8,048 bases of DNA from Fimbriimonadaceae bacterium (lineage in GTDB: Bacteria > Armatimonadota > Fimbriimonadia > Fimbriimonadales > Fimbriimonadaceae). Position numbers and translations under genes: made by a program. The notes beneath the pieces are model-generated. The model ran no database searches. It was given only the letters and a program-made list of their open reading frames with translations, and had not been told where the DNA came from. This document shows, piece by piece, positions 1-5,447 of the stretch. Position 1 is the stretch's first letter; each line of letters opens with the position of its first letter. Where the stretch lies: positions 1 through 8,048 of the forward strand of contig JADLGZ010000147.1 in NCBI GenBank assembly GCA_020849075.1. The letters run 5' to 3'.

Positions 1-224
1 CCGCACCGGTGGCAGCGGTCTCATTTATCGTTGATGCGGCCAGCGGCGTGATCAACAAGTCCATCCCCCAAATGCCCGTTTCAATGGTGACTCTAGGAGC
101 CAAAAGTGCCCTCGGCACCCTCGCTCTCGCTTTGGGGCTACCTCTGATGGTGGTAGCCGTCCAATCGGGATTGGCTCATACGGGAGACCAACTCGCTGGC
201 CTCCTGAGGCTTGCTCAGAGGTAG
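1..224 (+). CDS. fliR: FliR, flagellar export gate protein (C-terminal part, 5' end outside window)
   Basis: Partial gene: the frame is open from the first bases, and only about the last 73 residues are visible. They match the C-terminal end of FliR, an inner-membrane component of the flagellar type III export gate (FliP/FliQ/FliR with FlhB). Visible hallmarks are a hydrophobic helix, then a short G-x-I-N-K-S-x-P-Q segment (the family's G-x-x-N-R-x-x-P-Q region), a G-rich hydrophobic helix and a short polar tail. A GTG at base 9 lies inside the gene and is not its start. The stop TAG at 222-224 is three bases before the flhB ATG, and the usual fliR-flhB order supports the call. The assignment rests on a short piece plus context. 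Related T3SS export proteins (SctT) are the alternative, but nothing virulence-specific is visible. Confidence 0.8.
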   Translation, partial: APVAAVSFIVDAASGVINKSIPQMPVSMVTLGAKSALGTLALALGLPLMVVAVQSGLAHTGDQLAGLLRLAQR

Positions 225-227
225 GAA

Positions 228-1289
228 ATGGCCGAGAATCAGCAAAGCGGCGAAAAGACTGAAGAGCCAACACACCGGCGAAAAACGGAGGCTAGAAAGC
301 AGGGGACAGTAGCCAAGTCCAGTGACCTGACCGGAGCCCTCACCCTTCTCGCAATTCTCTGTGTGTTGCCATCGGCGCTGACGGCCTTCGGCCATGGCTT
401 CGTTCAGTCCCTGCGCGGAGCCCCGATCCCTGGAAGTCTTAGCAGTACGGACATTTCACGCTATCTGGCATCGCTGTTACAGCCGGCCATGATGCTCTTC
501 ATAACGATTGCGGGCACGGCCATGCTGGTCGGGTTGGCCTCAAACTTTGCGCAAGTCGGCTTCACCCTCTCTACATCGGCGATGGAGCCCAAGTTCGAGA
601 AGATCAACCCCGCGCAAGGCATCAAGCGACTAGCATCGCGCCGAGCCATGATGGAGGGTCTCAAGACGCTCTTCAAGGGGCTACTCTTTGGATTCCTTGC
701 CTTTGATGCCATTCGGGGCAACTGGGGCAACCTTATTTCGCTCAGTTGGAACACGCCAAGCGAAGCCGCTATACGTGTTGGGGGCCTAATCTGGACGGTC
801 TCCATCCGCGTCGCAGTTGCTTGGTTAGCCATGGCAGCCCTGGACTACATGTTCCAGCGAAGTGAAGTGAACAAACAACTCCGGATGACCCGCGATGAAG
901 TCAAGAGGGAGATGAAGGAGATGGAAGGTTCTCCTGAAATCCGAGTGGCCCGTATGCAGCGCATGCGTAAACTCAGCCGGGGTCGAACCCAAGAAATGGT
1001 CAAGAAGGCCGACGTGGTAATCACCAATCCGACCCACTTTGCCGTTGCCGTCCAATATGATCGGGCTTCGATGCATGCACCGATGGTGGTGGCTAAGGGC
1101 CAAGACTATCTCGCATTCAAGATTCGTGAAATTGCCGAACAGAACGGCGTGCCCATTGTCCCCAACCCGCCCCTCGCTCGGGCCCTATACAAACAATGCG
1201 AAGTGGGCGACTTTGTCCCACGCGATCACTTCGCAGCTGTTGCCGAAGTTCTCGCCTACGTGTACCGAACGATCAAGAAACTGCGCTAG
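228..1289 (+). CDS. flhB: FlhB, flagellar export switch protein with NPTH autocleavage site
   Basis: FlhB is the membrane protein that switches the flagellar export apparatus from rod/hook to filament substrates. The 353-residue length is normal. The sequence shows a charged N-terminus (KTEEPTHRRKTEARKQG, residues 10-26) and four hydrophobic segments near 34-53, 86-106, 148-165 and 184-207. A cytoplasmic PKFEKINPAQGIKR loop lies at 121-134. The linker contains T-x-D-E-V-K-x-E-x-K-E-x-E-G-S-P-E-I-R (221-239). The NPTH motif sits at 267-270, where family members self-cleave between Asn and Pro. The C-terminal domain keeps VVAKGQD and a V-P-I-V-P-N-P-P-L-A-R-A-L-Y stretch. The ATG at 228 follows an AGAGG ribosome site at 217-221 that overlaps the end of fliR, so the two genes are probably translated together. 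In many genomes flhA follows; here a McsB-like gene does. Confidence 0.97.
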   Translation: MAENQQSGEKTEEPTHRRKTEARKQGTVAKSSDLTGALTLLAILCVLPSALTAFGHGFVQSLRGAPIPGSLSSTDISRYLASLLQPAMMLFITIAGTAMLVGLASNFAQVGFTLSTSAMEPKFEKINPAQGIKRLASRRAMMEGLKTLFKGLLFGFLAFDAIRGNWGNLISLSWNTPSEAAIRVGGLIWTVSIRVAVAWLAMAALDYMFQRSEVNKQLRMTRDEVKREMKEMEGSPEIRVARMQRMRKLSRGRTQEMVKKADVVITNPTHFAVAVQYDRASMHAPMVVAKGQDYLAFKIREIAEQNGVPIVPNPPLARALYKQCEVGDFVPRDHFAAVAEVLAYVYRTIKKLR

Positions 1290-1298
1290 ACTCTTCTG

Positions 1299-2312
1299 GT
1301 GGCAGAGCGTGAACGCTGGAAAGCAATGGTGTTGCGTTCGATGTTGCGCCCCGCATGGTTGAATGCCAATGCGCCAGAGAATGATGTAGCCATCTCGTCG
1401 CGGTGCCGCTACGCTCGAAATCTTCGGGGTCATCACTTCCCCAACCACGCATCTTCAGCCGAGCTAAAGACCATCGCTGCTCGGGTGAAGGAGGCGGGAG
1501 CTAGCTTGGGGTTGGAGACATTTCGGCGGCTAGGGGATACCGAACGCGAATATATGGTCGGTTGCCGCCTGATGTCTACAGAATTCGCACCTCATGAGCC
1601 GGGAAGACTCCTACTCATTGACAAATCAAGGGCGATTAGCATCATGGTCAATGAAGAGGACCACTTGCGGATTCAGTCGCTCCATGCGGGTTGGTCCGTC
1701 GGGACCGCAGCAAGCCAGGCGCAACACATCCTTAAGGCACTGGATGGACTGCTTGAGTTTGCCACGGCAACCCCATGGGGGTATCTGGCGGCGAGCCCAT
1801 TCAATGCTGGTGAAGGCGTCCGGCTGTCGGCGATGTTTCATCTTGCCGGGCTCGCCCATACGAAGCGGCTCAATGAGGTACTTGCCGCCCTTTCGGAGAG
1901 CCAACTCACCGCCAGGGGTTTGTTTGGGGAATCGAGCCGCGCTGTCGGCGCATTTTTCCAAGTGAGCATGATCAGGAGTGATCTTCCTCGATTTGCTGGA
2001 GCGTGTGAGTATGTGATGCGGGAAGAACGGCTCGCGAGGGGAACCGTCAGCCGGGATCAACTCCACTCGATCGTCCAAGACGCGATTCGCTATGCTGTCG
2101 TAAGTAAGAGCTTGAGCCAAGTGGACGCACTTCGCGTCCTGGCATGGGCTCGGTGGGGGATCGCGGCAGGACTGGTTTCAGTTCCATTACGCGAAGTTGA
2201 TGAGATGCTCTCCACTCTGGAGCTTCGAAACAATCCGGATGAAGGAGCCGCCGCCAAAGACCGAGCTGTCGCACTACGAGCTCGATTCGAACAAGTCCTT
2301 GCCCAGTTGTAA
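1299..2312 (+). CDS. McsB-like ATP:guanido phosphotransferase-fold protein with altered active site
   Basis: The 337 residues align by eye with McsB, the protein-arginine kinase that marks proteins for ClpCP, and with the arginine/creatine kinase fold. Retained: SSRCRYAR (33-40, two ATP-binding Arg), NEEDHLR (118-124, catalytic Glu and ATP-binding Arg), the VR of the loop at 174-175, and RGLFGE (206-211). Changed: the cysteine of the TSCPTN loop is Ser166 (AASPFN, 164-169), and the second catalytic Glu of GEGTE is Arg214 (GESSR). The C-terminus is about 25 residues shorter than Bacillus McsB, and its RDxxRA-like site reads KDRAVA (320-325). No McsA or ClpC gene is in view. It begins 9 bases after flhB, which suggests co-transcription. 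The GTG start at 1299 has no clear ribosome site; ATG at 1326 or 1341 would also keep the conserved core. The fold call is strong. Kinase activity is doubtful, so mcsB is not assigned. Confidence 0.88.
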   Translation: MAERERWKAMVLRSMLRPAWLNANAPENDVAISSRCRYARNLRGHHFPNHASSAELKTIAARVKEAGASLGLETFRRLGDTEREYMVGCRLMSTEFAPHEPGRLLLIDKSRAISIMVNEEDHLRIQSLHAGWSVGTAASQAQHILKALDGLLEFATATPWGYLAASPFNAGEGVRLSAMFHLAGLAHTKRLNEVLAALSESQLTARGLFGESSRAVGAFFQVSMIRSDLPRFAGACEYVMREERLARGTVSRDQLHSIVQDAIRYAVVSKSLSQVDALRVLAWARWGIAAGLVSVPLREVDEMLSTLELRNNPDEGAAAKDRAVALRARFEQVLAQL

Positions 2313-2422
2313 TACTGGTTCTCAGGAACAGCTGCAATTTTGGCCCGAGCATTGCTGATAAAGTCCAATGAAGATTGGTGAGGCAACAAGCCTTCTTCAT
2401 CCAACCTCCTCCATACAACCTC

Positions 2423-2446
2423 GGGCCCGCTTAGTCGGGCCCTTCT
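2423..2446 (+). terminator. Probable Rho-independent terminator after the fliR-flhB-McsB-like block
   Basis: A perfect 7-bp GC stem (GGGCCCG at 2423-2429, CGGGCCC at 2436-2442) with a 6-base loop (CTTAGT) is followed by TTCTCGTTTCG. The downstream tract is T-rich but interrupted. It lies about 110 bases after the McsB-like stop codon and before the sigma-factor promoter region, the expected place to end the upstream operon. Read on the minus strand there is no T-tract, so it should work only for plus-strand transcripts. Confidence 0.72.
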
Positions 2447-2536
2447 CGTTTCGAAACCTTCATATTTCGTAAGGAGATCTCGGGATTTCCTCAAGTCTAG
2501 CCGACAAATAACTTGATGATTCTTAAGTCCCGGTAC

Positions 2537-2567
2537 CCTGCGCAGGTGTCAATTTCACCTGTATGAT
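2537..2567 (+). promoter_or_regulatory. Candidate promoter/operator of the ECF sigma gene with nested dyads
   Basis: A TATGAT hexamer at 2562-2567, preceded directly by TG, resembles a -10 box. At 17-bp spacing the -35 position (2539-2544, TGCGCA) matches TTGACA poorly. Two overlapping symmetries cover this interval. One is a perfect 10-bp palindrome, CCTGCGCAGG, at 2537-2546. The other is an inverted repeat, CAGGTG (2543-2548) and CACCTG (2556-2561), with a 7-base spacer. Such dyads at the -35/-10 spacer are typical operator positions. If the -10 is right, the 5' leader would be only about 12 bases long. The assignment comes from pattern only. Confidence 0.35.
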
Positions 2568-2585
2568 ATGACTTGAGGACTTGAG

Positions 2586-3146
2586 ATGAACTATCTTCGA
2601 CTATCGGATTGGGAATCACATTTGGTTGTTCGTGCCCAGCAGGGCGATCAGCAGGCGTTTGAGCGACTAGTGGACACCTATCGTGCCCAGCTACGTGGCT
2701 TGGCGATGCAACGTCTTCGAAATCCTGAAGACGCCTATGACGCCGTTCAGGACACAATTCTGAAGGCGTTCCGAGCCTTGGGCTCATTTGAAGCTGGGCG
2801 CCCCGTCCTTCCTTGGTTAATGCGAATTTGCAACAATTGCTGCATTGATTCTTTGCGGCAGCGCAAAGCCAATGAGCCATTGGATAAGCTCGATTTCGCG
2901 ATCGCCGGTGACGAGGATCTAGATCAGGCGGCAACCGCAAACGAAGATCGAAATCTCCTTATGAAGGCAATCGCTCGGTTGCCTCGGCACTATCGCGAAA
3001 TAGTCATGATGAGGCACTTTCGCGAAATGGAGGTAAACGAGATTGCGGCGGAGCTGCACAAACCTGAAGGCACCATCAAGAGCTGGCTCTTCAGGGCCCG
3101 TGCGATGCTCCGAAAGGACCTCACCCCGGCAATGGAGATTGGCTAG
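2586..3146 (+). CDS. ECF-type RNA polymerase sigma factor (orphan)
   Basis: A 186-residue alternative sigma factor with the two-domain ECF layout. Region 2 covers about residues 23-93, including the DAYDAVQDTILKAFRAL core-binding stretch (49-65) and PWLMRICNNCCIDSLRQR (76-93), the usual W-x-x-R-I-x-x-N-x-x-x-D-x-L-R-x-R signature. An acidic linker follows (94-122). Region 4 (123-176) reads A-I-A-R-L-P-x-x-Y-R-E-I-V, then a helix-turn-helix (NEIAAELHKPEGTIKSWLFR, 151-170) for -35 recognition. The start is set by GAGG at 2575-2578, seven bases upstream of the ATG. ECF factors usually have an adjacent anti-sigma gene in the same operon. Here the next gene is convergent and its stop is four bases away, so control must come from elsewhere or from the promoter. 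The signal it responds to cannot be read from sequence. Confidence 0.95.
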   Translation: MNYLRLSDWESHLVVRAQQGDQQAFERLVDTYRAQLRGLAMQRLRNPEDAYDAVQDTILKAFRALGSFEAGRPVLPWLMRICNNCCIDSLRQRKANEPLDKLDFAIAGDEDLDQAATANEDRNLLMKAIARLPRHYREIVMMRHFREMEVNEIAAELHKPEGTIKSWLFRARAMLRKDLTPAMEIG

Positions 3147-3150
3147 ACCA

Positions 3151-5034
3151 CTACTCAACTCGGTAGCGATAGGCCGATCCAACGCTCCCAATGAGGCGAT
3201 GTTCCCAGCCAGGAACCGGAGCAATGGTCCAAATCTCATCAGCTTGGGCCTTTGTAATGCGGCTTGGATCCTTGATGAACATCATGTTTCCGTTCTCGGC
3301 GGGGGCAGGGTCTTGCCCCCCATTTAGCGAGCGCAGACGCTCTACGATGTCTCGACTGATCAAGGAGTCATATCCGCCGATCTCCTTGATCCGATAGAGT
3401 GCCGCTAGGTTGGGCGGCATCAAGGCTTTGGGTTGAGCAAATAGGCTCCACTGTTGATTGATGATTGCCACCCTTGCTCCTGCGGCGACGCCCTCAGGTG
3501 GGGGCGGCACATGGCCTGTTCTCAGGGGCGCACTTAGCAAACCTGGTACAAGGACAACGAGCCCGCAGACCGAACATGCGAGCGGTAGATGCCGGCGATA
3601 GTTTGGAAGGATCGCAAGGAGGACCAGAAGGGCCGAGACCACTGCGATGACCACCATCCCAGATGTACCAAAGCTACTGCGAAAGATAACAGCAAACTGG
3701 TCCGGCGGCAGGTGAACCCATGTGGGCAGCGATCCCCCTCGGACAAACAACGCCATCGCTCCGCCCGCCGCCAACAGGATGGGAAGGATCCAATGCCCCA
3801 CCTCCTTTGGGTTGAAGGATTCAACTTTGGTTGACGACCCTGCCAGAGCGCATAGGGCGAGTACAACCAGCACCCCGGCCCGACCGGGCGAGCCAGTTGC
3901 GGACCAACCCGGTAGTCCAAAATAGAGAGCCTGGGCGACGGGTGAAGCTGAAGCAATCAAAAATCCAAACAGGGCAACTGCGCCCAGAGCGAATCCGCCC
4001 TTGGGCCTCTTAAATAGTGCTCCCACTCCCAGTATGAGCACCACAACCCCCACTGCGACTGCTGACTCGGCGTAGTTCCCTCCCGGTTTCACCAGCGCGG
4101 GCCAAAACGCACTGACCTGACCAGGGGCCCACTTGCTTGGGCTTCCGAGGAGATCGCCTGATCCCATTGAAGCCCACTCCCACCACTGTGTCCCGCTGGC
4201 ATGATAAGCGGCCCAACCTTCCATTGTTGGCGAGGCCTTACGGTGGCTCAAACTTGAATACCTTAGGACCGGCACTAGCTGCGGTGAAGCGATTACAATG
4301 CCAGCAACAAGGGCCATTGCCGCCCGAGCGGAGGACTGCCAACCAGGGCGATACTCCCAAACCCCAACTATCCAGAAAACGACTGTGGCCATGATGCCAA
4401 ACGCCGCAAATTGCAGGTGCCCCGCAAGGAGCAAGAGTGAAGCAAAAGCCGCCAGCCACATCGGCGAAAGCTTGCGCTCCAACAGGCCAACGCAAGCCCA
4501 TAGGCACCAGGGAATCCAAGCGACCGTTGAGATCACCGAGGCAAGCCCGGTCCAGGAGATCATGAAGGCACTGAGCGTGAAGCTCAAGCCTCCTAAGCAT
4601 GCCGCCCACTCATCCCCGCCCATGCGACGCCCCAGTGCATAAACCCCCAATCCGGCCAATGCCAAATGAAACCAGGCCAAGAGGGTAATCCCTATAGGGG
4701 TCGGAATCTGAAGAATGCCGACCAAGACATGCGGCGGATATAGGGCACCGCTCTGTGAATTGGCAAGGAGCGGAGCGCCTCCAAAGGAGTACGGGTTCCA
4801 CCACGGAACTTGAAAATGCCGCCAGGAATCAAACACCAGGTCGCGCCACACATAAAATTGGAGCGCAGAGTCCATTTGGAGGACGTCAAATGGTCGGTTG
4901 GGGGGTAGCTCTGACCACGGCGAGAAGGCTCTCACTTCCGCCCACGGGCCAATGACCTCGCCAAGGAAAAGGCACCGCCACAGGATGATCACTGGGGCGA
5001 ACAGCAAGACCAAAATGGGCCACTGACGGCGCAT
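3151..5034 (-). CDS. YfhO-like multi-pass membrane protein, putative GT-C glycosyltransferase
   Basis: A 627-residue integral membrane protein with about a dozen hydrophobic segments, beginning with a membrane helix at residues 6-24. The first extracytoplasmic loop carries features seen in YfhO-type and related GT-C proteins: an acidic MDSALQFY (54-61), WWNPYSFGGAP (78-88) and NSQSGALYPP (92-101). GHLQF at 205-209 and ASPQLVPVLRYS at 249-260 also fit. The last roughly 115 residues form a soluble tail with PPNLAALYRIKEIGGYDSL, a block often found at the end of such proteins. GT-C enzymes transfer sugars from lipid-linked donors outside the membrane; Bacillus YfhO acts in lipoteichoic acid glycosylation. 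Substrate here is unknown. The ATG lies two bases after the TPR gene's stop (TAGCCATG) with no clear ribosome site, suggesting translational coupling. No terminator fits in the 4-base gap at its 3' end. Confidence 0.85.
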   Translation of the reverse strand: MRRQWPILVLLFAPVIILWRCLFLGEVIGPWAEVRAFSPWSELPPNRPFDVLQMDSALQFYVWRDLVFDSWRHFQVPWWNPYSFGGAPLLANSQSGALYPPHVLVGILQIPTPIGITLLAWFHLALAGLGVYALGRRMGGDEWAACLGGLSFTLSAFMISWTGLASVISTVAWIPWCLWACVGLLERKLSPMWLAAFASLLLLAGHLQFAAFGIMATVVFWIVGVWEYRPGWQSSARAAMALVAGIVIASPQLVPVLRYSSLSHRKASPTMEGWAAYHASGTQWWEWASMGSGDLLGSPSKWAPGQVSAFWPALVKPGGNYAESAVAVGVVVLILGVGALFKRPKGGFALGAVALFGFLIASASPVAQALYFGLPGWSATGSPGRAGVLVVLALCALAGSSTKVESFNPKEVGHWILPILLAAGGAMALFVRGGSLPTWVHLPPDQFAVIFRSSFGTSGMVVIAVVSALLVLLAILPNYRRHLPLACSVCGLVVLVPGLLSAPLRTGHVPPPPEGVAAGARVAIINQQWSLFAQPKALMPPNLAALYRIKEIGGYDSLISRDIVERLRSLNGGQDPAPAENGNMMFIKDPSRITKAQADEIWTIAPVPGWEHRLIGSVGSAYRYRVE

Positions 5035-5036
5035 GG

Positions 5037-5384
5037 CTATGGGCAGTAGATGATCTGCCGGTTGGCTTCTTCGTGGGTAGGGTCTTGGTTTAAGACCTCA
5101 CGGAAGTTTGCGCAGGCTTCATCCATCATGCCCAGCATCATTTGTGTTTGGGCAAGGTCGTATCGGGCCTTAACATGGGTCGGGTTCGCGGTCACCACCT
5201 CTTGCAACGTCACCAGCGACTCGTCAAACTCCCCGACAAAGCACTGGATCAACCCGAGTTGCCACTTTGAATCGGCATGACCGGGACTTGCCGCCAATAC
5301 CTGCGAAAAGACGTCTTTGGCCTCATCGTAGCGGCCATCACAACGTAGCGCAAACCCCTTCTCATACAGTTCTTCGACTGCCAT
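5037..5384 (-). CDS. Small three-repeat TPR protein
   Basis: A 115-residue protein made almost entirely of three tetratricopeptide repeats of exactly 34 residues. The repeat boundaries are marked by PGH, PTH and PTH, with His at 36, 70 and 104. Each repeat has the TPR pattern, for example G-R-Y-D-E-A-x-x-x-F-x-x-V-L (17-30) and G-M-M-D-E-A-C-A-N-F-R-E-V-L (85-98). There is no signal peptide or membrane helix, so it is probably a cytoplasmic protein-protein adaptor. I chose the ATG at 5384 because it sits just before the first repeat; a GTG at 5402 would add six residues. Neither has a strong ribosome site. It lies 63 bases after ftsH and two bases before the YfhO-like gene, all on the same strand. 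A partner role for that membrane protein is possible but is inference. Confidence 0.85.
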   Translation of the reverse strand: MAVEELYEKGFALRCDGRYDEAKDVFSQVLAASPGHADSKWQLGLIQCFVGEFDESLVTLQEVVTANPTHVKARYDLAQTQMMLGMMDEACANFREVLNQDPTHEEANRQIIYCP

Positions 5385-5410
5385 CAAACAACCCAGAATC
5401 ACTTCGCCAA

Positions 5411-5440
5411 TTCAGGCTAAAGCTGAATAAAGTTACTTTA
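5411..5440. repeat. Two abutting inverted repeats in the ftsH-TPR gap
   Basis: The 63-base gap holds two adjoining dyads. TAAAGT-T-ACTTTA at 5428-5440 is a perfect 13-base palindrome around a single base. TTCAG/CTGAA at 5411-5427 has a 5-bp stem and 7-base loop. Read on the transcribed (minus) strand they follow directly after the ftsH stop codon. Stems are short, AT-rich and lack a proper T-tract, so a full terminator is unlikely. An operator, mRNA processing site or partial attenuator is possible, as is chance. Confidence 0.3.
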
Positions 5441-5447
5441 CCACGAT

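Larger units (their letters stand above)
2313..2585. other. Intergenic region between the McsB-like gene and the ECF sigma gene
   Basis: 273 bases without a convincing gene. It contains the terminator hairpin at 2423-2446 and the dyad-rich promoter candidate at 2537-2567. A weak hairpin (GAGGC/GCCTT, nested inside ATGAAG 2368-2373 and CTTCAT 2395-2400) lies before the terminator. A GAGG ribosome site at 2575-2578 precedes the sigma-factor ATG by seven bases. Nothing else is recognised here. Confidence 0.6.

Noticed and set aside
1626..2120. Long minus-strand open frame inside the McsB-like gene (164 codons)
   Set aside because: The plus-strand frame has clear McsB-family motifs; the antisense frame shows no recognisable domain and is a composition shadow.
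2313..2335. Imperfect dyad (GTTC/GAAC) right after the McsB-like stop as a first terminator
   Set aside because: Only four base pairs and no T-tract; the 2423-2446 hairpin is a much better terminator.
2368..2472. A 34-codon plus-strand open frame beginning ATG AAG ATT in the intergenic region
   Set aside because: It runs straight through the terminator hairpin, has no clear ribosome site and resembles no known protein; taken as chance.
2829..2843. Cys cluster (C82, C85, C86) in the sigma factor as a possible zinc or redox site
   Set aside because: It lies in the ordinary region 2 helix where a Cys is common, and the histidine needed for a zinc-binding anti-sigma-type motif is absent.
3534..3956. 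140-codon minus-strand frame within the YfhO-like gene
   Set aside because: Out-of-frame shadow of a clearly membrane-protein-coding frame; no domain seen.
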